From assembly GCF_016613535.2 (NCBI RefSeq), contig NZ_CP071518.1, positions 1,426,001 to 1,490,000 on the forward strand: 64,000 bases of DNA, given 5' to 3'. The stretch is from Lysobacter solisilvae (lineage in GTDB: Bacteria > Pseudomonadota > Gammaproteobacteria > Xanthomonadales > Xanthomonadaceae). How positions within the stretch are numbered: position 1 is the stretch's first letter; every line of letters begins with the position of its first letter. Shown piece by piece: positions 10,131 to 19,981 of this stretch. A program made the position numbers and the translations under genes. The notes beneath the pieces were generated by a model. It ran no database searches. It was not told where the DNA came from and saw only the letters and a program-made list of their open reading frames with translations.

Positions 10131-10844
10131 TCACGATAAGGCGACCGACAGCGCCAGCAGCACCTTGCCGAGGTAGTACAGTGGCAAGCCCCAGATCTTG
10201 TTGGCTGGGCTGGCGACGACAAAGCGTTCGCGTGCGACTGCCACGTCGGAAGCGGCGAAGGCGAGTGCGCCCGCGGCAATCCCGGCGTGGCCCGTGGCCG
10301 CGGCCGTTCCCATCGCCGTGGCCACCATCGCGCCTATGGCCAGCACGTAGGCCGGCACCGCGAGCTGGTAAACGCTGCGCAGTCGCGCCCACAGCCAGCG
10401 CAGGACGATCACCGCGACGACGGCCATGGCGATCGCGCCGCCGATCAGCCATGCCAGGTCCTGTGGCTGCAACGCGAACGCGATCGCGTACACCGCATGC
10501 GCCACCAGGAAGGTGCCCAGCCCGGCCAGGAACAGGGGACTGCGGCGCGAGAGCAGCAGTGCGTCGCCGACCGCCCCCAGGCCCAGGGCGACGAGCACGA
10601 GGCGGCCGTAGTCGCTGTCGAGCGCGCCCGCCGCCAGTGCGACGACGAGAAAGGCCGCGCTCGCTGCCAGCTTCAGCGGCGGCTGCGCGCGCGCATGGGA
10701 CCGTGCATGCGCCCAGGCCAGGGCCAACGACAATGCGAGGCAGATTACGGCGGCGCTGTGGGCGGCAGGCATGGGCTGGTAGCCGTGGCAGGGGACGGGA
10801 GTATGGCCGCTTGCGTGCCGTGTCTGGAGGGGCGCGCGGCTCAT
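10131..10844 (-). CDS. YhhN-family integral membrane protein (lysoplasmalogenase-like)
   Basis: Polytopic inner-membrane protein of the YhhN/TMEM86 family; animal members hydrolyse lysoplasmalogen, and the bacterial role is unclear. About seven hydrophobic helices run through most of the protein. Family-type segments include GDALLLS, FLVAHAVYAIAF and the C-terminal SPANKIWGLPLYYLGKVLLA. The start at 10844 (MSRAPLQ) has an AGAAAGG Shine-Dalgarno; the next in-frame ATG at 10772 (MPAAHS) lies just before the first helix and is a plausible alternative. It converges on the amine oxidase gene. Confidence 0.8.
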   Translation of the reverse strand: MSRAPLQTRHASGHTPVPCHGYQPMPAAHSAAVICLALSLALAWAHARSHARAQPPLKLAASAAFLVVALAAGALDSDYGRLVLVALGLGAVGDALLLSRRSPLFLAGLGTFLVAHAVYAIAFALQPQDLAWLIGGAIAMAVVAVIVLRWLWARLRSVYQLAVPAYVLAIGAMVATAMGTAAATGHAGIAAGALAFAASDVAVARERFVVASPANKIWGLPLYYLGKVLLALSVALS

Positions 10845-10906
10845 GAAGCCGGCCTTTCTATACCGACAAGTATCGTTTTGCAGTGCAGCGTGCAAAAGTG
10901 ATAACG

Positions 10907-10988
10907 GTTCCTTCACGATCGGCTCGCATCCCGACGTGGGGGAGGGAGCAAAGCCCGCTACCGGTTACGGCCGATAGCGGGCTTTTTT
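10907..10988 (+). ncRNA. Candidate orphan small RNA
   Basis: A short transcription unit with its own signals. TTGCAG (10878-10883) and ATAACG (10901-10906), spaced 17 bp, can act as a sigma-70-type promoter. A strong intrinsic terminator ends at 10987. No open frame with a Shine-Dalgarno lies between. The neighbouring yhhN-like gene runs the other way and the protease gene starts 200 bp downstream, so the terminator belongs to neither. The RNA would be about 75-80 nt. It resembles no family I know. Confidence 0.5.
10950..10987 (+). terminator. Intrinsic terminator with no gene upstream
   Basis: Stem AAGCCCGCTA (10951-10960) with TAGCGGGCTT (10975-10984) followed by a T run, reading on the plus strand. 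The opposite strand has no comparable U tract. Confidence 0.85.
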
Positions 10989-11186
10989 ATGCGCGCGACA
11001 TTCATGCGCGCCAACTTGGGTCGCCGTCGCCCTGCGGCCTCCCCGGCCCCCGCATGTGGACGGTGGTCCGATGCGGCAGCCCTCCGGAATGTGACGGAGT
11101 AGGCGAAGTGCCCGCTCTGCCCCTAGACTCGGCCCGGCGTGATTGGGCCCACGCATCCCGGGGACAACCAAAGGATCCAAGAACTC

Positions 11187-12572
11187 ATGAGTAAGCTTTC
11201 CTGTGCCATCGCGATGGCACTCGCTGGTTTTGCCTGCGCCTCTTCCGCTCATGCGGCCACCTATGTGGTCCAGTCGAGGGGCAACACGTTCGACGCCCAG
11301 CTGGCGCGCAAGATCGAAGCCGCCGGCGGCACCATCACTTCCCGTCTGCCGCAGATCGGCGTCGCCTTCGTGCAGTCCAGCGACACCGCGTTCCGTGGCC
11401 GCGCCGCCAAGGTCGCGGGCGTGCGTTCGGTGGTCCCCGACATCGCCTTCCAGGCGCAGCTGCCGGAAACCGTCGACGAAATCGGCGAAGACTTCGCCAA
11501 CCCGCCCAATGCAGGCGGCGAGAACGATTTCCTCTTCAACCTGCAGTGGGGCCACGCGGCGATCGATGCCGCCGGTGCCTGGAACGCCGGCTATCGCGGC
11601 GCCGGCGTGCGCGTGGCGGTGCTCGACGCGGGCATCCGTTGCAACCACCCGGACCTTGCCGGCAACCTGCTCGCGGCCGATTCGATTTCCTTCGTGCCGA
11701 CCGAGCCCAGCTACTGCAACACCTCCGGCAGCAGCCACGGCACGCACACCTCCGGCACGATCCTGGGTGCCGACAACGGCACCGGCATCATCGGCGTGGC
11801 GCCTGAAGCCAAGCTCATCGCGGTCAAGGTGCTCAGCGCCGCGACCGGTGGCGGCAGCTTCGAAGGCATCATCAGCGGCATCGTCCACGCGGCCGACCAC
11901 GGCGCCGACGTGATCAACATGAGCCTGGGCGTGCGCGGCGGGCTCGAGGTCGGCGGCAAGGACACCGCCGAACTGATCAACGCCACCAAGCGCGCCGTCG
12001 CCTACGCGCGGTCGCAGAATGCGATCACGATCGTGTCGGCGGGCAACGATGGACGCGACCTCGATCACGACGCGGGCGTTGCCGTGTGCGACACGGACGG
12101 CACGTGCTTCCGGGCCAACCTGCGCGCCTTCCCGGCCCAGGTGCCGGGCGTCATCTCGGTGTCGGCGCTGGCGCCGGCCGGCTGGGCGCTCAACCCGGGC
12201 GTGTCGCTGGATCCGCTGGCCAGCTACAGCAACTACGGCCAGTCGGCGATCTCGTTCGGCGCTCCGGGTGGTGACGGGCGCCTGCCGGGCACGGCCAACT
12301 GCGTGGTCGCCGGCGTCGGCGCACCCTGCTGGGCCTTCGACATGGTGCTCAGTTCGACCCTGACCGGCTGGGGCTGGTCGGCGGGCACGAGCATGGCGGC
12401 GCCGCACGTGTCGGGCGTGGCCGCGCTGGTCATCGGCAAGCACGGTGGCGAACTGGCCCCGACCGAAGTCGAGCGCATCCTGCGCGCATCCGCCGACGAC
12501 CTGGGCAAGCCGGGCAACGACGACGCCTACGGCGCCGGTCGCGTCAACGCCGCCAAGGCCATGCAGTACTGA
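11187..12572 (+). CDS. Secreted subtilisin-like serine protease (peptidase S8)
   Basis: Extracellular or periplasmic endopeptidase, 461 residues. Signal peptide 1-23 (cleavage after SAHA). A short pro-region (about 24-115) precedes the catalytic domain. The triad is complete: D147 in VAVLDAGI, H184 in SSHGTHTSG and S402 in GTSMAAPHVSG; SAGND near residue 285 supplies the oxyanion asparagine. No C-terminal domain follows the catalytic domain. The ATG at 11187 directly begins the signal peptide. Single gene with its own terminator. Xanthomonadaceae commonly secrete several such proteases. Confidence 0.93.
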   Translation: MSKLSCAIAMALAGFACASSAHAATYVVQSRGNTFDAQLARKIEAAGGTITSRLPQIGVAFVQSSDTAFRGRAAKVAGVRSVVPDIAFQAQLPETVDEIGEDFANPPNAGGENDFLFNLQWGHAAIDAAGAWNAGYRGAGVRVAVLDAGIRCNHPDLAGNLLAADSISFVPTEPSYCNTSGSSHGTHTSGTILGADNGTGIIGVAPEAKLIAVKVLSAATGGGSFEGIISGIVHAADHGADVINMSLGVRGGLEVGGKDTAELINATKRAVAYARSQNAITIVSAGNDGRDLDHDAGVAVCDTDGTCFRANLRAFPAQVPGVISVSALAPAGWALNPGVSLDPLASYSNYGQSAISFGAPGGDGRLPGTANCVVAGVGAPCWAFDMVLSSTLTGWGWSAGTSMAAPHVSGVAALVIGKHGGELAPTEVERILRASADDLGKPGNDDAYGAGRVNAAKAMQY

Positions 12573-12593
12573 TCCGGCACCATCGGTGAGTCC

Positions 12594-12625
12594 AGCGGCC
12601 GCCTTCGGGCGGCCGCTTTTGTTTT
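12594..12625 (+). terminator. Intrinsic terminator after the S8 protease gene
   Basis: Stem GCGGCCGCC/GGCGGCCGC (12595-12616) with a TTCG tetraloop and a TTTTGTTTT tail. The glnE start lies about 20 bp further on. Confidence 0.9.
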
Positions 12626-12644
12626 GCGTGCCAGAATCACCTCC

Positions 12645-15428
12645 ATGATGGATGCCCAGTCCCTATCCAGTACGGCGATGCAGCGTCTGCATTCGATTCC
12701 CTCCTGCGCGGCGCTGCTCGAGGATGCTGACGCGGCTGAACGCGTGCGCCGGGTCGCACTGGCGAGCGACTTCGCCATCGACACCCTGCTTCGCCAGCCG
12801 GAGTTGCTGCCCCGGCTGCTGGCCGGCGCACCCGCGACGTCGCCGCCCGAACTGGGTGCGGAGAACCGCGGCGACTGGCCGGCCCTGCTGCGGCGCTATC
12901 GTGCCGCCGAATCAACCCGCCTGGTGTGGCGCGATGTGCTGGGCCTGGATACGGTGGCTGACACACTGGCCGGCACCACCGCGCTGGCCGAACACTGCCT
13001 GCAGCGCGCGCTGGACGTGCTGGAAGCCGACTTCGCGCAACGCCACGGCGTCGTGCGCGACGGCGATGGCCGGGCACAACGCATGGTCGTGTTCGGCCTG
13101 GGCAAGCTCGGCGGCGGTGAACTGAACTTCAGTTCAGACGTCGACCTGGTCTACGCCTACGAGGCCGACGGTGAGTCCGACGGCGCGCGTCCGCTGGCCG
13201 CCGAGACCTACTACGCCCGCCTGGGCCAGCAGCTGGCCAAACTGCTCGACGAGGTGACCGCCGACGGCTTCTGCCATCGTGTCGACCTGCGCCTGCGCCC
13301 CTACGGCAACGTCGGGCGCGTGGCGTGGTCGTTCCCGGCCATGGAGCAGTACTTCCAGCACGAAGGCCGCGACTGGGAGCGCTACGCGTGGCAGAAGGCC
13401 CGTCCCGTGGCCGGCGATGCGGAGGCCGGCGAACGCTTCCTCGCCACGCTGCGTCCGTTCGTGTACCGGCGTTACCTCGACTACGGCGCACTCGACGGCC
13501 TGCGGGCGATGAAGGCGGCGATCAGCGCCGAGGTTGCGCGCAAGGAGCTGGCCGACGACATCAAGCGGGGTCCCGGCGGCATCCGCGAGATCGAGTTCCT
13601 CGTGCAGGCGTTGCAGCTGATCCGCGGCGGACGGGAAGCCGAGCTGCGCGAGCGACGCCTGTTGCCGGCGCTGCAGGCGCTCGTGGCGGCCGGGCACGTG
13701 TCTGGGGAAACCGGCGAGGCGCTCGCGGCGTCGTACCTGTCGCTGCGAAAGCTGGAGAACCGCCTGCAGATGCTGCGCGATGCGCAGACCCACGCCCTAC
13801 CGGACCGCGAGACCGATCGCCTGCGCGTGGCGCTCGGACTGGGCCATCCGGACTGGACGGCTCTGCGCGGGGAGCTCGATACGGTGCGCGCGCGCGTCAC
13901 CGGCGAATTCGACGCCCTGCTGGCGCCGCGACGGGCTACGACAGCGCCCGACGCCCTGGCCACGTACTGGCGCGCATTGCCCGAGGCAGGCGATGTCACG
14001 GCGCTGGCGCAGGCCGGGTTCGCCGACCTGGAGACCGCCGACACCCTGCTCCGCGACCTGGCCCGCAGCCCCGGCGTCAAGGGCCTGTCCGACGCCACGC
14101 GCGCGCGCATGGATCGGGTACTGCCCGCGTTGCTGCAGGCAGCGGCCGGCGCGCGCGATCCGATGCTCGCCCTGCGGCGCCTGCTGGCGCTGCTGCAGAA
14201 CATCCTGCGCCGCAGTGCCTACCTGGCGCTGCTCGACGAACAACCCGTCGCGCTGCAGCGGCTGGTGGACGCCGTCGCCCACAGCGCGCTGCTCGCCGAG
14301 CGCCTGGCCGCCTATCCGCTGCTGCTCGACGAGCTGCTCGATGCGCGCATCGCCGGCACGCTGCCCGGGCGCGACGCACTGCACGCCGCCTGCGCCCAGG
14401 TGCCGGTCGATGACGACACCGAGTCGGTGCTGCAGGCGCTCAACGAAGTACGGCAGGCCCTGAGCTTCCGCATCGCACTGGCCGCGCGTGACCGCCGGCA
14501 GAGCGCGGTCGATTCGGCGCGGCAGTTGGCGTGGCTGGCCGATGCGGTGGTCCAGAGCGTGCTGCGGGTGGCCGAGCACGAGGTCACCGGTACGCATGGC
14601 AGCATCGACGGCGCGCGGTTCGCGGTGCTGGGTTACGGCAGCCTCGGGGGCGAGGAGCTGGGCTTCGGTTCGGATCTCGACCTGGTGTTCCTGTACGACG
14701 CGCCGGCGCAGGCGCATTCCGACGGCGCGCGTCCGCTGGACGCGGCGCGCTGGTTCGCGCGCCTGGCGCAGAAGATCGTCGGCCTGCTCGGCGCGGTGAC
14801 CGGTGCCGGTCGCCTGTACGAAGTGGACGTGCGGCTGCGGCCGGACGGAGCGAAAGGCCTGCTGGTGTCCTCGCTGGCCAGCTTCAGCGACTACCAGCGC
14901 GAACGCGCCTGGACCTGGGAGCACCAGGCCCTGGTGCGCGCCCGCTACATCGCCGGTGACCCCGGCCTGTGCGAGGACTACGAACAGGTGCGCGCGCAGA
15001 CGCTGGCGCGGCCGCGTGAACCGGCGCGCGTTCGCGAAGACGTCGCCGCGATGCGCCAGCGCATGCGCGCGGAGCTCGATCGCAGCGATGCCTCCGCGTT
15101 CGACCTCAAGCAGGGCGAAGGCGGCCTGGTGGACCTGGAGTTCCTGCTGCAGGCGCTGGTGCTGATGCATGCGCATGCGCACCCCGGCCTGACCGGGCCG
15201 CGCAACACGCTGGCCCTGATCGACGCACTCACCGACGCCGGCCTTCTGCCGGTCGATATCGCGCACGCGCTGCGCCAGGCCCATGCCACGCTGCTCGCGC
15301 GAGGGCTGGACTGCACGCTGGATCGGCGTTCGCGGCGCGTGCCGCTCGATGCGGACGTGGAGGCCGCTCGCGCGGCAATCAAAGCGGCGCTGCGCGAGCT
15401 CGATCTGGTGCTGGCACCGGCGGCCTGA
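12645..15428 (+). CDS. glnE: Bifunctional glutamine synthetase adenylyltransferase/adenylyl-removing enzyme
   Basis: Controls nitrogen assimilation by attaching AMP to, or removing it from, glutamine synthetase in response to PII and glutamine. The 927 residues are the full two-domain length. Both nucleotidyltransferase cores are visible: [19 protein letters not shown] near residue 150 (adenylyl-removing half) and [19 protein letters not shown] near residue 660 (adenylylating half), each with the metal-binding Asp pair. The ATG at 12645 is chosen because it follows a CCTCC-containing spacer directly after the protease terminator; the ATG three bases on is equally possible. The gene appears monocistronic. 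Confidence 0.96.
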   Translation: MMDAQSLSSTAMQRLHSIPSCAALLEDADAAERVRRVALASDFAIDTLLRQPELLPRLLAGAPATSPPELGAENRGDWPALLRRYRAAESTRLVWRDVLGLDTVADTLAGTTALAEHCLQRALDVLEADFAQRHGVVRDGDGRAQRMVVFGLGKLGGGELNFSSDVDLVYAYEADGESDGARPLAAETYYARLGQQLAKLLDEVTADGFCHRVDLRLRPYGNVGRVAWSFPAMEQYFQHEGRDWERYAWQKARPVAGDAEAGERFLATLRPFVYRRYLDYGALDGLRAMKAAISAEVARKELADDIKRGPGGIREIEFLVQALQLIRGGREAELRERRLLPALQALVAAGHVSGETGEALAASYLSLRKLENRLQMLRDAQTHALPDRETDRLRVALGLGHPDWTALRGELDTVRARVTGEFDALLAPRRATTAPDALATYWRALPEAGDVTALAQAGFADLETADTLLRDLARSPGVKGLSDATRARMDRVLPALLQAAAGARDPMLALRRLLALLQNILRRSAYLALLDEQPVALQRLVDAVAHSALLAERLAAYPLLLDELLDARIAGTLPGRDALHAACAQVPVDDDTESVLQALNEVRQALSFRIALAARDRRQSAVDSARQLAWLADAVVQSVLRVAEHEVTGTHGSIDGARFAVLGYGSLGGEELGFGSDLDLVFLYDAPAQAHSDGARPLDAARWFARLAQKIVGLLGAVTGAGRLYEVDVRLRPDGAKGLLVSSLASFSDYQRERAWTWEHQALVRARYIAGDPGLCEDYEQVRAQTLARPREPARVREDVAAMRQRMRAELDRSDASAFDLKQGEGGLVDLEFLLQALVLMHAHAHPGLTGPRNTLALIDALTDAGLLPVDIAHALRQAHATLLARGLDCTLDRRSRRVPLDADVEAARAAIKAALRELDLVLAPAA

Positions 15429-15451
15429 GGCCGTGGCGCGCAGCGCTGGAT

Positions 15452-16426
15452 CTAACCGGGGGCGGGCATGCCCAGGCGACGACACACTTCGGCGGCCACG
15501 CGCGGGGTCTCGCGCAGCGGTGCAACCGCATAGGGCGCCAGGTCACTGGCAAAGGGCCGCGCACGGCCGCTGTCCAGCAGGGCATCGACGAAACGCCGGG
15601 GACGGCCGGCGACGCGATCGATGCCGGCAACGAACAGGGGCACGCGGGTGGCGGCCGCTTCGCTCAGCAGGTTGACCGACTCGGCGGTGCAGACAATGCG
15701 GTCCGCCCATCCCAGCAGGCCTGCGTAGGGATTGCGGCCGTCCTGCTCGCCGCGCCAGAACTGCCCCGGCCAGCTCGCCAATTGCCCGTGGATGGTGTCC
15801 AGCGGGGCCACGGGCGTGCGCCGTGACGCCGTCGCCAGCAGGCTGCCTCCCTGCCCGTGGAGGATGTCGCACAGGTCTCGCGCCAGTTGCAGGAAGAAGG
15901 CCTCGTCCAGGCGCGCGTGCGCGCTGGGCCCGCCCAGCAGCAGCGCCGTGCGTGGGCCGGGCAACTGCCCGAAAACGGGGAAGGCCTGGCGGCCCGCCGC
16001 CAGCCACTCATCGTCTACCGGGTGCAGGCTTCCCTGCAGCGTGATGACGTTGTCGCCGCGCAGCGCGTCGTGCGCGGGCGCGATCACCAGGTCCCAGTGC
16101 CGAGCGTCGATCCGCGGATCGAGAATCTGCACCGCCCGCGAACCGCGCTCGCGCATGAGGCGGGTCGCGAGCGCGCCCTGGCGGCCACAGCCGATCGCGA
16201 CCACGTCGCGCAGGTCCGCCGTCCTCAGCACCTGGCTGAATGCGTCGTCGAACGCGCCGTCCGCGCCAGGGACGATCCGCGGCGCGAACCAGCGCCACGG
16301 AGCGCGCGTGCGCACGATCCATTCCTGCGCGGGCCAGCCGGCGGCGTGCGCGAGGGCCTGGACCTGCCGCAGGTTGCCGGCATGTCCGTCGCTCAGGAGC
16401 CAGGCGTCGAGGCGTTGTTCCGTCAA
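15452..16426 (-). CDS. ELM1/DUF1022-family protein, function unknown
   Basis: Cytosolic protein of the family named after plant ELM1 (mitochondrial fission), which in bacteria resembles GT-B glycosyltransferases. No bacterial function is established. Recognisable segments are AWLLSDGHAGNLRQVQALA at the N-terminus, IGCGRQGA, a LLLGGPSAH stretch around residue 190 and a WADRIVCTAESVNLLSEAA helix. No ATG fits; TTG at 16424-16426 begins the conserved region and has a GGA-type Shine-Dalgarno, giving 324 residues. Longer readings reach into the divergent nitroreductase gene and look non-coding. It is divergent from that gene with under 100 bp between. Confidence 0.75.
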   Translation of the reverse strand: MTEQRLDAWLLSDGHAGNLRQVQALAHAAGWPAQEWIVRTRAPWRWFAPRIVPGADGAFDDAFSQVLRTADLRDVVAIGCGRQGALATRLMRERGSRAVQILDPRIDARHWDLVIAPAHDALRGDNVITLQGSLHPVDDEWLAAGRQAFPVFGQLPGPRTALLLGGPSAHARLDEAFFLQLARDLCDILHGQGGSLLATASRRTPVAPLDTIHGQLASWPGQFWRGEQDGRNPYAGLLGWADRIVCTAESVNLLSEAAATRVPLFVAGIDRVAGRPRRFVDALLDSGRARPFASDLAPYAVAPLRETPRVAAEVCRRLGMPAPG

Positions 16427-16520
16427 GGGTTCGATCCGTTCCGGCGCCGTCGCGCGCTGATTGACGCGGCAGACTCTACACTTCCCCGTCTTGGCCCACA
16501 GGCCTGCACGGAGATCATCG

Positions 16521-17126
16521 ATGGCCCCCACCCCGCCGGCGCAGCCCTTGCCCGGACCTTCGCTCGACCGGCTGTTCCGCACCGCGCGCACCCACAACGA
16601 GATCCTGGGCGAGGTGAGCGACGCACAGCTGCATGCGCTGTACGACCTGCTCAAGTGGGGGCCCACCACGGCCAACTCCTGTCCCGCGCGCTTCGTCTTC
16701 GTGAAGTCGGCCGAAGCCAAGGCGCGCTTGAGCCCGGCGATGGACGAGGGCAACCGCGCCAAGACCCTGGCCGCGCCGGTGACCGTGATCGTGGCCTACG
16801 ACATGGCCTTCTACGAGAAGATGCCCTACCTGTTCCCGCACACCGATGCGCGTTCCTGGTTCGACGGCAAGTCGCAGGAGGACCTGCGCACGATCTGCCT
16901 GCGCAATGGCAGCCTGCAGGGCGCCTACCTGATCCTGGCCGCGCGCGCGCTGGGCCTGGATTGCGGCCCGATGTCCGGCTTCAACAACGCGATGGTCGAT
17001 GAAGCCTTCTTCGCCGGCACGTCCTGGAAATCCAACTTCCTGGTCAATCTGGGCCACGCCGATCCGGCGAAGATCTTCCCCCGCTCGCCGCGGCTGGCCT
17101 TCGACGAAGTGGCCCACATCGCCTGA
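16521..17126 (+). CDS. RutE/HadB-type nitroreductase (malonic semialdehyde reductase family)
   Basis: FMN-dependent NAD(P)H oxidoreductase of the nitroreductase superfamily, 201 residues. It matches the subgroup that includes RutE (3-hydroxypropionate formation in uracil breakdown): [12 protein letters not shown] near the start, [19 protein letters not shown], then a [12 protein letters not shown] stretch near residue 155. No other rut gene is nearby, so a role in pyrimidine breakdown is not supported here; general quinone or nitro-compound reduction is equally possible. The ATG at 16521 precedes the first family helix. Confidence 0.82.
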   Translation: MAPTPPAQPLPGPSLDRLFRTARTHNEILGEVSDAQLHALYDLLKWGPTTANSCPARFVFVKSAEAKARLSPAMDEGNRAKTLAAPVTVIVAYDMAFYEKMPYLFPHTDARSWFDGKSQEDLRTICLRNGSLQGAYLILAARALGLDCGPMSGFNNAMVDEAFFAGTSWKSNFLVNLGHADPAKIFPRSPRLAFDEVAHIA

Positions 17127-17187
17127 TCGCAGACGCATGCACCTACGCCGGCGCGACCGCGCCTGCCCTACACACACGGAGCCCCCC

Positions 17188-17781
17188 ATGTTCAACAAGC
17201 TGATCCTCACCGCCGCACTGGCGCTCGCCGCCGGCCAAGCCTTCGCGGCGCCGGTGTCGTACAAGATCGATCCGAACCACACCAACGTCATCGCCACCTG
17301 GGACCACTTCGGCTTCTCCAAGCCGTCCGCGCACTTCGGCAAGGCCGACGGCACGATCGTGTACGACGCGGACAACGTCGGCCAGTCGTCGGTCAAGGTG
17401 ACCCTGCCGCTGACCGGCATGACCGGCTTCGTCGCTGATTTCGACGAGCACCTGCGCAGCAAGGATTTCTTCAAGACCGATGAATTCCCCGATGCGACGT
17501 TCGCCAGCACGAAGGTGGAGGCCGCCGGCGACAACAAGTTGCGTGTGACCGGTGACCTGACGCTGCGTGGTGTGACCAAGCCTGTCGTGCTTGATGTGAC
17601 GCTCAACAAGGCCGCCGCCGGCCGCGACGGCCAGCCGCGCATCGGCTTCGACGCCGCCGCGACCATCAAGCGCAGTGACTTCGGCCTGGGCCTGTTCGCC
17701 CCGAAGGTCAGCGACGAGGTCGCCCTGCGCATCACCACGGAAGCCGGCGTGCCCAAGGCCGAAGCGGCCCCCGCGAAGTAA
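17188..17781 (+). CDS. YceI-family periplasmic protein
   Basis: Periplasmic lipocalin-like protein that binds polyisoprenoid-type lipids in characterised relatives. The 197 residues carry a signal peptide (1-21, cleavage near AFA-AP). YKIDPNHTNVIATWDHFGFS opens the fold, and VTGDLTLRGVTKPVVLDV and DFGLGLF near the end are family hallmarks. Start ATG at 17188. It lies 61 bp after the nitroreductase gene and 5 bp before the pirin gene, so the three are likely co-transcribed. Confidence 0.92.
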   Translation: MFNKLILTAALALAAGQAFAAPVSYKIDPNHTNVIATWDHFGFSKPSAHFGKADGTIVYDADNVGQSSVKVTLPLTGMTGFVADFDEHLRSKDFFKTDEFPDATFASTKVEAAGDNKLRVTGDLTLRGVTKPVVLDVTLNKAAAGRDGQPRIGFDAAATIKRSDFGLGLFAPKVSDEVALRITTEAGVPKAEAAPAK

Positions 17782-17786
17782 GCGTC

Positions 17787-18482
17787 GTGATCCTCGACCG
17801 CCCGGCCGGCGCGCGCGGTGAAAGCCGCGCCGACTGGCTCGAAAGCCGCCACGCCTTCTCGTTCTCGCGCTACTACGACCCGGCGTGGATGGGCTTCGGC
17901 CCGCTGCGCGTGATCAACGAAGACGTGGTGGCGCCCGGCGCGGGCTTCGAACCACACCGGCACGCGAACATGGAGATCCTCAGCTACGTGCTGGACGGCG
18001 AACTGTCGCACCGCGACGACAGCGGCGGCGGCGGTGTGATCCGCGCCGGCGAACTGCAATGGATGGGCGCCGGCCACGGCATCGAGCACAGCGAGTTCAA
18101 CGCCAGCCCGACGCGGCCGGTGCACTTCCTGCAGGTGTGGATCCAGCCCGACCGCCTCAACGCCACGCCGGCCTATGCACAGCGTGCGGCCGCGTCGACG
18201 CCGGGCTGGACGCTGATGGCCTCGCCCGATGGCGCGCAGGAGAGCCTGGCGATCCGCCAGGACGCGTGCCTGTGGCTGGCGCGTCCTTGCCCGGGCGAAG
18301 TCATGGGCGTTCAGTTGCTACCCACGCGCCGGTACTGGTTGCAGGTCGCGCGCGGCCGGGTGCGGTTCGCGGGGCGCGAGCTGAACGCGGGCGACGCGGT
18401 CGGCCTGGTGGAGGAGTCGGGCGAACCCGAGCTGCGGGCGCTCCAGGACAGCGAAGTCCTGTTCTTCGACCTGCCGCTGTAA
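17787..18482 (+). CDS. Pirin-family protein (YhhW/YhaK type, possible quercetin 2,3-dioxygenase)
   Basis: Cytosolic bicupin of 231 residues; relatives have quercetin dioxygenase activity, but the physiological role is unclear. The metal ligands are exactly placed: H57 and H59 in FEPHRHANME, H101 and E103 in GHGIEHSEF. The C-terminal cupin is shorter. The start is GTG at 17787, five bases after the YceI stop, where the family N-terminus begins. Likely operon with the YceI gene. Confidence 0.9.
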   Translation: MILDRPAGARGESRADWLESRHAFSFSRYYDPAWMGFGPLRVINEDVVAPGAGFEPHRHANMEILSYVLDGELSHRDDSGGGGVIRAGELQWMGAGHGIEHSEFNASPTRPVHFLQVWIQPDRLNATPAYAQRAAASTPGWTLMASPDGAQESLAIRQDACLWLARPCPGEVMGVQLLPTRRYWLQVARGRVRFAGRELNAGDAVGLVEESGEPELRALQDSEVLFFDLPL

Positions 18483-18600
18483 CGCTGCCGGGCAGACCCG
18501 GCGCCCGGCGGCTTCTGCCCCGGCCGCGCCGCGCCTACAATGGCGGCCCCGCGCCCGCATCGGCGCCCGTCGCCGCTTCCGCGCCCCGAGTACCCGCGCC

Positions 18601-18798
18601 ATGACCGCAGCATCCGAGCATCCCACCCAGGCCAACGCCGAACGCCGCTACACCGTGACGCGCGCGGACCTGCCGCTGAGCTGCCCGCTGCCGTCGATGG
18701 CCCTGTGGAACTCGCATCCCCGCGTGTACCTGCCCATCGAAGCCGAGGGCCAGTGCCAGTGCCCGTACTGCGGCGCGCAGTTCGTGCTGGAAGACTGA
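18601..18798 (+). CDS. Small CHCC zinc-finger protein
   Basis: 65-residue protein of the zf-CHCC family (related to the small zinc-binding subunit fold of complex I). The metal ligands are C28, H39, C54 and C57 in a C-x10-H-x14-C-x2-C arrangement ending CPYCGAQFVLED. Function in bacteria is not established. The ATG at 18601 follows the pirin gene by about 120 bp; the glycosyltransferase gene begins 48 bp later. Confidence 0.85.
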   Translation: MTAASEHPTQANAERRYTVTRADLPLSCPLPSMALWNSHPRVYLPIEAEGQCQCPYCGAQFVLED

Positions 18799-18846
18799 CG
18801 GATCGCCGCCCTTGAGGCGCCCGGACCGTCGCGATCGCGCGCGCCG

Positions 18847-19959
18847 ATGCGCCGCCTGACCGTCGTCCAGTTGCTGCCCGCCCTCGAGTCGGGCGGCGTG
18901 GAGCGTTCCACGCTCGAGATTGCGCAGGCCCTGGTCGAAGCCGGGCACCGCGCCATCGTCGTCTCCGCCGGGGGGCGGCTCGTGCCGCGCCTGCTGGCCC
19001 TGGGCGCCGAACACGTCGCGCTCGACATCGGCCGCAAATCCCTGCTGACGCTGCGCCATGCGGGCCCGCTGCGCGCGCTGTTCGCGCGCGAAGGAGCGGC
19101 CATCGTCCACGCGCGTTCCCGGCTGCCTGCGTGGCTTGCGGTCCGCGCGCTGCGCGCCATGCCCGCGGCGAGACGTCCCCGTCTGGTGACCACCGTGCAC
19201 GGCTTGAACTCGCCCTCGCGCTACAGCGCGGTGATGACCCGCGGGGAGCGGGTGATCTGCGTGTCGCAGACCGTGCGCGATTACGTGTGCGCGCACTATC
19301 CAAAGGTCGACCGCGAACGGCTGCGTGTCATCCCGCGGGGCATCGATCCGGCGGCTTTCCCGCGTTCCCCGCATCCGGACGCCGATGCGCGCGCCTGGGC
19401 CGCGCAGCAGCATCCGGCCATCGCCGGCGACGGCCCGCTGTTGCTGCTGCCGGGCCGCGGCAGGCGACTGAAGGGGCATGCCGATGCCCTGAAGCTGCTG
19501 GCGAACCTGCAGCGCGAAGGCGTGCGCGCGCGCCTGTGGCTGCCCGGCGCACGTGAGGCCGGCCGCGAGGCCTACATCGCCGAACTCGAACGCGAGGCCG
19601 CGCAGCTGGGCATCGCCCAGGCCATTGCATTCACCCCGCCCACCGACCAGATCGCGCGCGCCTACGCGGCCAGCGACCTTGTCCTGCAGCTTTCGCGCAA
19701 GCCAGAGTCCTTCGGCCGCACGGTGATCGAGGCGTTGTCGGTCGGGCGGCCGGTGCTGGGCTGGGCGCATGGTGGCGTGGGCGAACTGCTGGCGCAGCTG
19801 CAGCCGCGCGGCGCGGTGCCGCTCGGCGACCACGAACGGCTGCTCGACGCCGCGCGCGACATGCTGGCGCAGCCGCCGGAGCCTGCGGCTACCATTGCCT
19901 ACACACTGCGCGCGATGCAGGAGGCCACACTTGCCGTCTACGCCGAACTTGTCGACTGA
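18847..19959 (+). CDS. GT4-family glycosyltransferase, probably LPS core
   Basis: GT-B-fold retaining glycosyltransferase, 370 residues, probably adding a sugar to the lipopolysaccharide core at the cytoplasmic face of the inner membrane. The N-terminal domain opens with VVQLLPALESGGVERSTLEI (GT4 acceptor loop) and holds VTTVHGLNSPSRYS. The C-terminal domain has LLLPGRGRRLKGH and the nucleotide-sugar signature ESFGRTVIEALSVGRPVLG. Next to O-antigen ligase, lipid A acyltransferase and waaA genes, a lipopolysaccharide role is a good inference; the sugar cannot be told. Confidence 0.88.
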   Translation: MRRLTVVQLLPALESGGVERSTLEIAQALVEAGHRAIVVSAGGRLVPRLLALGAEHVALDIGRKSLLTLRHAGPLRALFAREGAAIVHARSRLPAWLAVRALRAMPAARRPRLVTTVHGLNSPSRYSAVMTRGERVICVSQTVRDYVCAHYPKVDRERLRVIPRGIDPAAFPRSPHPDADARAWAAQQHPAIAGDGPLLLLPGRGRRLKGHADALKLLANLQREGVRARLWLPGAREAGREAYIAELEREAAQLGIAQAIAFTPPTDQIARAYAASDLVLQLSRKPESFGRTVIEALSVGRPVLGWAHGGVGELLAQLQPRGAVPLGDHERLLDAARDMLAQPPEPAATIAYTLRAMQEATLAVYAELVD

Positions 19960-19981
19960 GCCGCAGGCCGCGGTCCCCGCC

